A DNA stretch of 64,000 nt from Nyssa sinensis (Eukaryota > Streptophyta > Magnoliopsida > Cornales > Nyssaceae). The stretch's first letter is position 1. Every line of letters starts with the position of its first letter. Under the pieces are notes generated by a model that saw only the letters and a list, made by a program, of their open reading frames with translations, was not told the origin of the DNA and made no database searches. Below are positions 39,001-50,300 of the stretch, one piece after another. Both the position numbers and the translations under genes were made by a program. The stretch spans positions 25,036,216-25,100,215 of the forward strand of contig CM018050.1 in NCBI GenBank assembly GCA_008638375.1. The letters are read 5' to 3'.

Positions 39001-39738
39001 ATGGTACTCATGCTAGCGGGGACGGACCGTAAAGTGAGAACAAGGTATACTCAGGCTTTCGGGGAAGGACCGTAAAACGAGACATGGGTGTGACATAGAG
39101 TTTGCATGGGTGCGTCATGCATATTGATCACTTATTACATGAATGACACTGCATGACATGTAGAGATAAATGTACACTTGCACACGCCACGCCTTAATTT
39201 TGTTTCCTGCATTAGTATTATATCATACCAGCATGTTGGCGCTGACCCATTCGTGGGCACAGGTTTCAGATAAAGCTCCTGGTACGTGGAACTTGATGAA
39301 GTCTTAGAGAAAGGAGAGGAAATAAATTTGGAAGAGTATTTAGCCCTTGGGGTATACTTTTGTAATATAAGTGCTTAAGCCCAAACAGTAGGTAGGAGAT
39401 AACTATTGAGTATATCATATATGTATATATGTTAAAGGAAAAGAATGCGTGTTTAATTTTCATGAATTGTGGCCATCGAGTGAGGATGGATTATGACGTG
39501 TTTGTATATATATATATGATGTATTGTGATTATCGGGGGAAAAAGGCTCGAAAAACAAACGAGGTTCTGTCAAAATTTTCTGAAAAATTTAAGAACTCAA
39601 CCATTATGAATGTGAAACTTATCAAGTCTTCCACAGTAAGTTAAATCTAGTTTATTGTATTTCATTTTGTTTCTTTTTTTGGGTTTTCGTTTCCGCATCT
39701 CGCGCCCAGGGTTCCTGCGGGAAATTCGGGGCATGACA
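36090..39738 (-). mobile_element. Large LTR, copy 4, in the Tat gag
   Basis: On the minus strand this 3649-bp block starts TGTCATGCCCCGAATTTCCC and ends CAGAGTATTACA, like the other family members. An AT microsatellite near the 3' end (36450-36482) and purine-rich DNA (36490-36660) are in the family position. It splits gag between the HMNMFIT stretch (39740-39780) and the part ending in REFSK. Unlike copies 1-3, I find no matching flanks (CTGGC at 36085-36089 against GTAAT at 39739-39743), so the left flank has probably been altered. It lacks the clear ~140-bp units and is the most divergent copy. Confidence 0.7.
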
Positions 39739-40365
39739 GTAATGAACATGTTCATGTGAGCTTTACTTTTTTCCATCATAACGAGTGAACTTGGGAGGAA
39801 TGTAACCTTCGGGATACGAAAGAAAGTCTATCTCCTGAGAGTATGGAGGAACGAATTCAACAGACGACAATCTTTGACGTTCTTATTGTAGTAGCGCTTG
39901 AACTTCATTTTGTACGTCTTGAAGAGTAAGTTGAGTAGTCAAGGTTGAAGGCATCTCCTTAGGAGCCATTCAGGTTGGCGGAGGAATGATGTGTGAAACA
40001 TGAGCCACTTGAGCAATATTGGAACCCACTTTTATGGGCGTGATGCTTTCTAAAGTTTCTGGAACGAGGATGGGCTCAGTTCGCATTGTTGGGTCCCAAA
40101 GGATCAAGTGCATTCTTGTTTTGGCTCACCTTATTTAACTGGGATGAGGACGCAATTGAGATATTCGGCTCCCCGAGGTTAGCAACCAGTCGTGGGAGGC
40201 ATCAAAAGAGTAAATTAAATGGGTGGCCCCACATGTTGGCTTCCTATCACCACAACTGAGGGTTTGCTGAATGGATCTGAGGGCAACAAGGATTTCTAAG
40301 TAAAACATAGGTGTCGCATCAGTTGAGGGCGTGGGAGTATGCCCCTCAGAGATGGGAGGAGGCAC
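39739..40365 (-). pseudogene. Tat gag, N-terminal part
   Basis: The first frame begins at 40363-40365 (MPPPISEGHTPTPSTD), about 110 bases after the 5' LTR. Further on come QEIDFLSYPEGYIPPKFTRY and HMNMFIT, the PxKFxxYDG...HxxxF pattern that starts the capsid-like region of plant gypsy gag. Two stops and at least one frameshift occur. It continues at 36089 after the inserted LTR. Confidence 0.6.
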
Positions 40366-40473
40366 AGGTTCGGGACTTGCTTTTCTTCCTCAAAGGGTTG
40401 TCCCATTTGCGTCCCACTTCTGAGAGTCGTGGGCATCTTTTGCAAAGTGTACTCCCTAGCATACTTGCCAAAA

Positions 40474-41604
40474 TGTGGACCGCTAAAAGGCCGTGAGAAG
40501 TTGTGTCAAAGATGTGAGCTGTAAAGATGAGTACAACTTGCATGTCGGATGCCAGGTGGGACTTTAGAGCAAAGTGGAAGGGTCGAGGTAAGGCGATCTA
40601 GAACCTTGTAAGAGGGACTTCTAAGAGGTCGGGGGAGACTTATGCCAACCTTTTTGCGATTCCCAATATTTAGGTTGCAATTAGAGTGCAATTTCAGATA
40701 CCCAGAATTGAAAGTGAATGAGGTCAAAGTCAATTCTCTTGATTGATTTCTCCTTCTGATCATTCTCTCTTTATTGTGGTAGTTGTATGGGTATTTATAG
40801 TGGTAGGTCACATGTCAACTCCTAGTGAGCTCACGTGAGCCCTTAGTTATTGACAGGTGTACAACTATGATCCAAAATAAGAGTTAGTTAAGGTGGAGTT
40901 CCCTCTTTGTTCTAGAAGTTTTAGATAGCCCCAAGAGCAAGGCGCGTGAAGCTTCCTAGAGTGCCCGCTACCATAGCCGTCAATCCATATGACCCTGAAT
41001 ATCTCGTATTGTGGGGAGCATAGTGCAAAGGTTATGCTACGTCTGTGTGCCAGACTTAAAGGTCTCCTAGGACTTGCCCCCAAGCCTTTACGATGCCCTT
41101 ATGAAGGGCGAGCGAGTTAATGATTATGCGTGACATTTATAATCCTTTATGAGTGCTTGCGGGAGGGAGAGGACCCTTTTAGTGGGATTCTCCCCTCTCT
41201 CGAGCACATGTTAACGAGGGTGCTTTAGTTGGGCGCATATGACCCTCGTGAGGGAGGGGGCCCGCTTAGTATGGTTCTCCCCTCTCTTGAGCGCATGTTG
41301 GTGAAAGTGCCTCAATTGGACGCATGTGACCCTCGTGAGGGAGGAGCCCTTTTTAGTGGGGGATTTTCCTCTCTCTTGAGCGCATGTTAGCGAGGGTGCC
41401 TCAGTTGGGCGCATGTGACTCTCGTGAGGGAATGGGCCCTCTTAATGGGGTTTTCCCCTCTCCTGAGCGCATGTTGGCGAGGATGCCTCAGTTGGGCGCA
41501 TGTGACCTTCGTGAGGGGGGGAACCTTCTTAGTAGGGGTTCCCCCCTCTCTTGAGTGCACATTGTCGTTGTACTTTTGTGTTGACGTGGTACTTTGCACC
41601 TACA
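40474..41604 (-). repeat. 5' LTR of the Tat element
   Basis: This 1131-bp LTR reads TGTAGGTGCAAAGTACC to CGGTCCACA on the minus strand. U3 contains four copies of an 87-89 bp unit (41205-41560). TATAAATA stands at 40792-40799 on the minus strand, about 805 bases into the LTR, and would drive gag-pol. Just beyond the LTR (minus strand) lies TTTTGGCAAGTATGC. A TGGC start three bases after the LTR is typical of a tRNA primer site, but the rest is too decayed to name the tRNA. Confidence 0.85.
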
Positions 41605-41609
41605 GAGTT

Positions 41610-42061
41610 CAACTATAATGGTTTTGAATTTAAGCACCATCCCATCACTTATGAATTATATATGTGAGAAGATTAACAAAATAGCAGAGAAATTACACAT
41701 TATTTTGGTTAATCCTTTAGAAATCAATGACCTACTTGAGAATTGGAGTGCTCATCTAGTTGTTGAACTAATAGAAAACAATCATAAAAGTTTCTTTGTG
41801 TGTTTGGTTTAGTTTAATGAATCTTAAAACGAGCATTAATTTTCAATTTCAAACTAACTTTTTTGGTAAATTAGGTATTTAGTTCAGCTTATAAACCGCA
41901 CTTTTTAAGACTGCAATAAGTCTAAAACGGGTGTTTTGATTAAGTTGTTAGGAGAGACATTTTCAAACTGCACTTTTCCACCACTCATCCAAACGAACCT
42001 AAATTATTATCGACCTAAAATTAAAAACTCAACTACCAACAATGAGGCGGCAAAGATATTC
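41610..42061. other. Flank of the Tat element, no gene seen
   Basis: AT-rich sequence that would have joined 20990 before the Tat insertion. Short frames only; none recognised. Confidence 0.45.
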
Positions 42062-42069
42062 TTTAAGAC

Positions 42070-42565
42070 TAGGAATGGCAATTTAACCCACTCGGTTGGA
42101 AACCTGCCATACTTGGCTAGCCCTGATTATATAAAATAAAATAATAAAAGAATTTGTGTTACATAATCAATGTCAAATTGGTACGAAAGACAGATATTAT
42201 GTGACTCAGTTGGAAGCGCTAGCTTTTTGAGAGAGATTGTTGAGAATTGATATTAATGATGGTAAAATTTGGAATATAAAAGGTGACTCTAAGTTAATTA
42301 TTAATGCGCTATTGGGTAGACAGAAGTGCCCATGGAAAGTTCATAGTATTTTAGAGGAATGTGTTAACATTATTAGGAATAAAGAATTAGAGATCTCTTT
42401 TAGACATATCTATTGTGAAGCAAATTTGGCAGCTGATTGGTTGCCAAATAAAGCACAAAGATGGAAGAGTAAAATAGTATGACTGGGAGGTTTCTTGGTG
42501 AGTATGCTCAATAGTTTTTGATGATTTTAGGGGAAGGGTTTTAGAGAAAATGGTCTAATTTTAAC

Positions 42566-42598
<33 letters not shown>

Positions 42599-42802
42599 CA
42601 TTCTAGTTCTCCGTTGACATACATATTTCTCATTTTAACACATATAACATTTAATAAATTTATTTAATAAAATAAATAAATAATTGAAAACCCTGATGAA
42701 AACCTGCTTTCACCTTTCACAGACTTGAACGGATTTGATAAAAAACTTCTTTTCACGGGACTGAATTAAGAAAGGAGTCCCCCAACCAGGTTGCCATCCC
42801 TA
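42070..42802. mobile_element. Non-autonomous hAT-type element carrying a LINE RNase-H fragment
   Basis: This 733-bp element starts TAGGAATGGCAATTTAACCC and ends in the inverse of TAGGGATGGCAACCTGGTTG. It is flanked by a perfect 8-bp duplication TTTAAGAC (42062-42069 and 42803-42810). TAGGG-type ends and an 8-bp duplication are diagnostic of hAT. There is no transposase. The middle carries the RNase-H-like fragment listed separately, followed by CA and AT repeats (42568-42598). Confidence 0.85.
42195..42482 (+). pseudogene. Reverse-transcriptase-associated RNase H-like (RVT_3) fragment
   Basis: The reading VTQLEALAF, a TGA stop at 42228-42230, then LRIDINDGKIWNIKGDSK, ..., FRHIYCEANLAADWL (42237-42482) matches the RNase-H-like domain (Pfam PF13456) at the C-terminus of plant LINE polyproteins: E-A-L-A-x(n)-GDSK carries the metal-binding acids and EANLAAD the closing motif. 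One in-frame stop and the missing start mark it as a dead piece. It lies wholly inside the hAT-type element. Confidence 0.75.
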
Positions 42803-42810
42803 TTTAAGAC

Positions 42811-43600
42811 GTTGAAATATGTGCAAAAACCCCTTCGTGAATTCATATATTTATAATACAAAATTAGAATTTTAGGTAACCAAAATATCAAAGATATAAA
42901 TTTGTACGGGAATATAATCAGTAGTCAAGATTATAACTGATAGAAAACCGTCTTTAAATTGAGTTTTACAGTAGCCTCCCAAAAAAATTCAAACAGAGAA
43001 TCAAATTTCAAGAGTTTCTAGAACTTTATTAAAATTCAGGATAGAAACCCCGATCAGGGAATCTAAACTCCGTTGAGGAATCAAAATTCCCTAATCGGAC
43101 CTTCTTGCTCCAAGTAATTTGATAGAGATTATTGATAATATCTGTGAAATGCATGGTAAATGCGTAAAAGTCTGACCTTTGCAAGTGTCCAAAACATCAA
43201 TTTTCAACCTTTGCACGTGTCCAAAACATCCCTTTTCGGCCTTTCCTTCAACTGGAACAGTCCTGACACTGACACACTTAACTTGACAGTTAAGTCAAAA
43301 TTTTAAGCATGGCATCATTAGGTTGTGAAGGTTGTGTTTTATAACTATTGGCAGAAGTGGAGTATTGAATTGGTCCAAGAGAAGTGGTAATAGCTTGAAC
43401 TGCCTTTGGCTTTTGGACCAATATGTCATTGATTTTCCAACTCCAATACTAATAAAAATTAATCCAGTTTAGTTCATGAGTTTCTAATGGATACCAACCT
43501 TTGTAATCATATCAAAAAATATTAATCTGAACAACTACTAAATGAATTTCATAGCACACTTGAGATTGACTTGTTAATAATAAATATTAATACACAAATA
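42811..43600. other. Intergenic between the hAT element and MAP70
   Basis: No gene seen. CCTTTGCAAGTGTCCAAAACATC and its near-repeat are adjacent at about 43177-43230, a short imperfect direct repeat. Confidence 0.4.
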
Positions 43601-43783
43601 TACAAGACATGGATGATGGTCCCAGAAGACCTGTATAGTCAGTTCTTTACAAATCAATTAGCAGGCCTGAAGAGTTCAACAAGATGGTAGGGAGGAGAAG
43701 TGGGTTAACCCCATGAACCTGTTTACTGTAGATATGAACTGAAAGATGCCGTTGTCTATTTATAGTGTTCACCCCTCTACTGC

Positions 43784-44346
43784 CTATGTGTTCCGTGCAA
43801 TCCTGAAAAATAACCAAATTCTAATTACTACTACTATGAACATATGGTTATTCTTCCACCAAATTCTTCTCAATAAGAAAACGATCAATGAACTTGTGGA
43901 TTTTTTATAAGGCCAAAGGTCAAGTGATAACACATGACAATGAAATTGCACCTAAAAAAGAATCCAAATACCCTTTTTTTTCTTAAAAAAAACCAAAAAA
44001 ATCAAATCGATACTTCTAAGGAATTAAAATGCAATCCAAATCAAGTGTTTTAACTAAAATATTTAAGCCACTTAGATATAACCTATATAAATAATTAACT
44101 CACCTTGCTGAAAGTGACTGAGAGCCATTTACAGCTCCCCTGGGAGCATTGAGGCGCCTGGCCCTTTGATCTTGCTCCTTGCCAACAAGCATTGCAGTGA
44201 CTTCCTTTTCCCTGGCAGCTGCTTCTCTTCGCATTTTTTTGGCCCCAACTTCCATTGCTTTATTTAACGTTTCAACTTTCTTTTCCAACATCTGGATAAT
44301 CCCACAGTAAAACAACAGTGACATTATGATAAAAAGCACATGCGTG

Positions 44347-44378
<32 letters not shown>

Positions 44379-47300
44379 GAGAGAGAGAGATTAAACAGGT
44401 AAATATAATGTCCTACCTCAATTGCATCACCCCTGTCCTTGAGACTCTGATCTTTCTCGTGGCAAGCTTTCCGCAGAGTTATAACCTCTTTCTGCAACAT
44501 ATCATATAACATCCCAGAAACATAATCTTCATGTTCCATTTTTGTTTTCTCAAAAGCATTCCCATTCCCATTTCCATTTGCATGTGGATAAATAATCTCA
44601 TTATTTTGGATTCGGTCATCAACACTGATGGGTCCATTATCTTTCTCAGTTCCATTTGAAATCGGCTTATCTCTATCAAGCGATCTGCTACCACCATCAA
44701 ATGATGTAGATGAGATCTTCGCATGCTTTAATAATATATTAGCAGTATTTGATCGGAATGGTCCAGATTGGGAATTTGTTCTCTTTGATAAATACCCATT
44801 TGAGGATGATATGGACAAATTTTCCACTCCACCAAGAGACTGGCGACGTGAAGCAAAATTGTTTATACTCCTTCCTTCTGAGGTAGTGCGAGAAATACCA
44901 TTAGGAGATGCTTTAAGCCTTTCTTCCAAAACTTTAAATCGTATTTGATATTTTTCCTATGCAATCCAGTCAATCAATGTGACATTAAGACAAGGCCAAC
45001 AGTAGAAATAACATAAGCAGCAAATATTCTAAAACAGTCAATTCCTTACTTTTAGCTGTGCTTCTGCCTTTGCAGTGCGCTCTGTTATTGCCAGTTTGTC
45101 TCGAAGCTGTTGCATTTCTCCCTGCAAAAGTTATCATGCTATATTACATCCTATCTGGAACATCAACACTGATTACTATGAATAATAAAAGAAAAACAAA
45201 AAGAGACGAGAACATATACATAAGAATGCCGGAACATTCTAATTCAACTTATTTGGTCCATAACTTATCCTACAACAGATTGATTCTCATATTATATTCA
45301 TAAACAAGTTACGACAAATAGCGCATCCCACCAGAGGAACTATTTGAAGTTATTGTGAAATCTTTGAGGTTCCTGGTTTTATTTTAATATTCAGTTCAGC
45401 ATACAAGAATAAGAGAGAGAAAATAATCAGCATATCTTATCCTTATGTTAAAGGCCACAACTCGTAATAGAAAACTAAAAGCATTCATATTATTATATAT
45501 GTTACACATTGGTGATTCGATGATAATCCTACACACAATATAACAAAATAAATTGTGTTATATTGACACCCATGGGGATTTCATATAAATTGTTTTTCAG
45601 AATTATTTAGTCAGCCAAGAAAATAAAATTAACGCTTTGATGTAGTAAAAGATATACATGACTTTCTTTCTTTCTTATGAATTAACGAACTGACCTAGTT
45701 TTCAGATCACTTAAAGAACTTTAATTTCCAAAAAACATAACAAAGTGAATTCAAACTTTAATACACCTGGAAAAAAAAATTGACATTCCTGCTTTTATTA
45801 GTTACAACAAACAAGAATAAGGTAAGGAAAAAATCTTTGACGTTCCTTCTTTGACTAGTTCATCTCATCTTTCTTCTATGTATTACAACTCAAAATAGAA
45901 ACCCAAGGCATCTAGTTATTTCACCCATGGGTGATACATACAATGTAACAAAATTAATTATGATGTTAATTTATATACTTCTTTCTCAGAATTATTCAAT
46001 CCTCCAAGAAAATAAAATTAATACTGTGTTGTAGTAATCTAAGATTTCTTAACCAAAAGATATACAAGTGTTATCAGATACTTCAGGAATATTAAAATTT
46101 CAAGAAACATAATGACGTGAATTTAAAGCATAACATGCCTGAAAAAATCTTCTTTCTTCAAGCCATTGCTTTACAGGCATCACTTTGTCATTGGCATCTT
46201 TCCACTCATTTGCAACTACAACAGCAACCCGATTTGCAGTAACCTTTGCACGAGCTAGTTCTCGGTCCAGAGTTTTCCTCTCCTCCTACACAAGCCTTGA
46301 AATTAGAAACAGCTACAAACATTTGTTATAGATTAGGGATTACCAGGTATTTTGAAAGTTCCAAAAACGATAGATACTATGATAGCTGATTACATTCATC
46401 TCTTGCACTTTCCGCTGGTAATCACGAACAGCATTGGCAGCAGCCCCACCAGCCAAAACAGCCTCCTCAAGCTCTCGAACAGTTTGGGTTAGTTTTTCAA
46501 CCTCTGCAACCTTTTGCCGATGCATTTTGTCCAAGATTTTATTCTCCTCCTGAAACAAGAGGAATACATAATACATTAGATTGTGTACAGACCTAGTTAA
46601 TAAGACTTGCTATATGGCATCAAATTCATTTACATTATTAGCTTGCAAAAGGAGAAATTACCAAAGAAATTCAAACCTGGCATATTTCAATCTGCTTCAT
46701 TAGCTCTTGGTTTTTGTTTTGCAAATCATCAACCAAGGATGCTTTTGCCAAAGCCATCTGAACAGTTCTCTCAGCCTCTAGTAGAGCAGCCTCTTTGGAT
46801 TTAGTAAGTCGATCCAGTGCTCTATTATCATCCTGTAACTTTGCAACCTAACAAAGCCAAAATCTTATTTATAAATAGAGAATACTACTAATTATGTACA
46901 TGACATAATAGATCCCTCATATTTACCGCAAGACTTTCATTAGGGGGGATCCAAGATGCTAATATGAAGTAATGGATGACATTAAGAGTACAACACGAAC
47001 CTAAACAGCAAAAGAAAGTTACGAAGCTACTTGTGGCAAAGTTAATATTTACCTCCAACCTAGCCAGCTTTAGCTCTGCCTCCAGTGGAGCGATTATGGC
47101 CTCAATGGGAGGCATCTCATCGTCTTTCTGGGCAGCATGGACTCTTCGAAGGGTGGCTTCTGCAGCAAATTGTGCAGCCAGAGCTGCTTTTTTCTCTTCA
47201 TTTATCTTCTTAATCTCTAGGTTCTAGAAAATTATAACCACCTCATCAGTGCATGATTAACTTCTAAAAATGGATATAGAAAAAAAGATCCTGCTGAAAG

Positions 47301-50300
47301 ACAACTATAATTACACACAGTACCTTGCTTTCCAGAAGAGCTTCAGTCGCTTTTAGCTTTTCATCCACCTTATTTAGCTCATCAGTTAGCTAAAATGGAA
47401 TCAACCAAAAGGAATAATGAGCATCCTCCCCATAAATTATATTTAAAGCAAAAGAATCGACTTAATAAAAATGTCTACTCCACCATACAAAAATCAATTC
47501 ATAAAAAAGAAGTTAAAGATTGAACTTCTTTAAACAGCTCAAAAGAAGAAACAAACAGGTCAAATATTCAATGTCTATCACCAATAGTTTAATCATGGTT
47601 CAATAAGGTTGTCTCTTAAGTAATATTTCTAAACACAAACATATAACAAAGCAAAATTAATTTCCTTAACAAAAAAAAAGGCCAAATCTAAAAAAAATAA
47701 AATTGCCAACTGTTTGCATATATTGTCATTAACAAATGGTAGTTTGAACATTCAAAATTGATAACAACCCTGGAGTCATTCACTATTCTATCTAAGTTCC
47801 TTTTACATGGAAGAAAATTTAGATAGGAATTTTTCGCTCAATGAAATTTAAGAAAGCAATCTTCATGAGGATTCACATGAAGATGTGCCCCAGGTTTTGG
47901 TGCTGGGGTAAGTATGACAAAGGGTTCTAAGCCAAAAATGAGTTTTTTTTTTTCAAATTGATTCAAAAGCACACCAAATCTTGACGAGCCAAAGAGATTA
48001 ATTTCTTCATTTTACTAAAAATCTTTATAAGTAAAGGTGAAAGGTATAAAACAAACCAAAAGCATACTAAGATGCCCATAAAACAAACCATCCAGAGAAA
48101 AGATTAAAGAGTCATCAGTTTCGTGAATATTTCAAAAAATTTACTCATTGGCATTACACATGCTTGGTCTAGAAATTTTGCAATCTAATGGCTTACAAAC
48201 TGCAGGAGAAAAACATAAAACCACTGTATTTTCAAATCAAAAGAGTAAATCAAAGGTGCTTATAGTTTGTCCATAACAATGATCAAAACCACTTTCAATG
48301 ACGTTGGCACAGGGCTCGATTGATAAATGGCATTTCAGATTAAGGATTAACGATGATGAATTTTTATGTAAAATAAAAAGAATATGAAAATATGAAGTTA
48401 TACCCTAATATGAGGAAAGTATGTATCCTATAATTTGCAATTAGCCACTTGAGTGACTCAATTAATAAGCCAACCAAGACGGGCGAATCAATCCATGCAA
48501 GTTTATGATCAATATAGGAGAATGTTACAAGACATTGGAGTAGAATTGTTATACAAATGTTCACCATGAAAGTTCACTGCCCCACATTTTAATTGCCATG
48601 GTTGAACCATAGACTTAGGCCTACTGAAAACTTAACAGATTCTACCATCAACCCCTTGACAAGTAACATTTTTTTGATTAATAGGTAGACATGAGTACCA
48701 GATTCAGACATCAAGCAAGTTCTATATTCTGTCAAAATTTAACAAGCCCAAAATTTGGGTTGACCTGTGAATCACTATCGATGTGGAATTAAGTGGTGGA
48801 AGAAGTCTACAGAAGTCTGATATCACGTGTAAGATGCAAGGTTATAAAGGACCAACACTTCTACAGTTAATCTGGAAGTAGAAAAATCAGTAGATTTTCC
48901 TGAAAGTTTGCAAGTCGACAAAAGACAGCCTAATCATGAAGATGCATGCATCTTAGAGGAAGCGACAACCAGGACTAGTCATCTCTATAAACCAAATATA
49001 AACTTCTGCATAGGAGATAATGGCACCTATTAGACAGGATCTCTATCCAATAGGAGATCAATTGCTAGGCTATACATTTGACATTGGAATATGAGCTAAC
49101 TATTCAAGAGTCAAGGGAATGAAAATGGGAAATGCTTAAGTACATTGACCGAAGTTACTGCAACCATTTGGCCAAGTATCTTCCTGCTTATAAGAGATCA
49201 GAATAAAATTTTAAGCAACAGTGGAAAATTTTTTACAAGGAAGATGAGGAATCCAAGCCAAACGGAAAAAAAACAAATGCCTAACAAGAAGCTAACAAAC
49301 AAAAAGAAAACCAGAGCCAACAAGACCCACCACCCACCAATCCCAGCACATATTGGCTTATGCTTCTCTCATTTCTTCACTAAATTTTGAACCATAAATT
49401 GAAAGGGAAAAAATCCATCAATATCCAACAAAGAAGAAGAAGAAGAAAGGGAGGAAAACAGCATTAGTTTGTAAAGGAACTTAGAATATATCAGCTGGGA
49501 TGCACAGAAATTTCAAAAAATTTTAGTTTCCGGTCGATAATGAACAACTGAATCCAGAGCTATGGCACATAATTTAAGTACCAAGTCGAAATAATTGAAA
49601 TTTGTGGTGGAACAAGTGAACTTTTTTTTTTCTTTTGATAAGTAATCATGTTGTCAAGGAACAGGTAAATTAAAATACCATTTTCTTAAGATCAACGGAT
49701 GTTTTCACAAAGGCTATCAGTTAATAGTCCTCAACCATAATTCTAATGTTCCAAGTAGAACCAAAATCTAAAAATTGGCAACATTGCTATCAGTTTATAG
49801 TCCTCAACCATTTTAGTTCAGGACTGTTCCAAAGTTAGTTTATATTAATCACACACAAACAATTTTTTTTTATTAGTCTTAATTACATGAGAAATACTAC
49901 TACAATAGTTACCTCATTCAAGACATCACAAACATTTCTAAGCAAAATGACCAGATTACTCAATATAGGTGACTACAGCACTTCACAATTGACCATCATC
50001 ACCATTGCCGGCTCTAGCAATAACTGTCATCTCCTCCATTGCCAGTAATGTGGACCAATACCTTAAATGTGATCATGCTTAACCACTTCCATGTCTTATG
50101 AAAATTTAATAGCATTGCTAACCAAAATTCCTCTAAACTTGAATAAATATAAGTATCAGAATTTAATGGAAGTTCAACAGAGACTAAAAAATATTGAGTT
50201 ATAAAGCATATTTAATATAATAAATTCAAAAAAAATGGTAAAGAGCCCAAAGAAAAGTTCTCACGAAGCTATGTTATTCATTAATCTAATTATATTGAAG

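Larger units (their letters stand above)
20991..41604 (-). mobile_element. Tat-lineage Ty3/gypsy LTR retrotransposon, degenerate, with two nested LTRs
   Basis: The element spans 20.6 kb, about 13.0 kb without its two insertions (27584-31544 and 36090-39738). On the minus strand the order is 5' LTR (40474-41604), gag, aspartic protease, reverse transcriptase, RNase H, a second RNase H, integrase, an opposite-strand PMD gene, a polypurine tract (22128-22138) and the 3' LTR (20991-22127). The pol order (integrase after RNase H) is Ty3/gypsy. A second RNase H and an antisense gene downstream of pol are known hallmarks of the Tat group. Boundaries come from aligning the two LTRs; the flanks are GACTT (20986-20990) and GAGTT (41605-41609), matching at 4 of 5. 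Every coding domain has stops or frameshifts, so it cannot move by itself. Confidence 0.85.

Noticed and set aside
40440..40473. Named tRNA primer-binding site of the Tat element
   Set aside because: The TGGC start three bases after the LTR is in place, but the following bases do not match any tRNA 3' end well enough to name.
20986..41609. Treating GACTT/GAGTT as proof of the Tat boundaries
   Set aside because: Only 4 of 5 bases match and the left LTR terminus is itself mutated (TTTG for TGTG); the boundaries rest on the LTR alignment and the polypurine tract.
46135..46138. GT donor four bases beyond the GC donor of MAP70 exon 7
   Set aside because: It would add four bases and destroy the conserved reading frame into exon 8.
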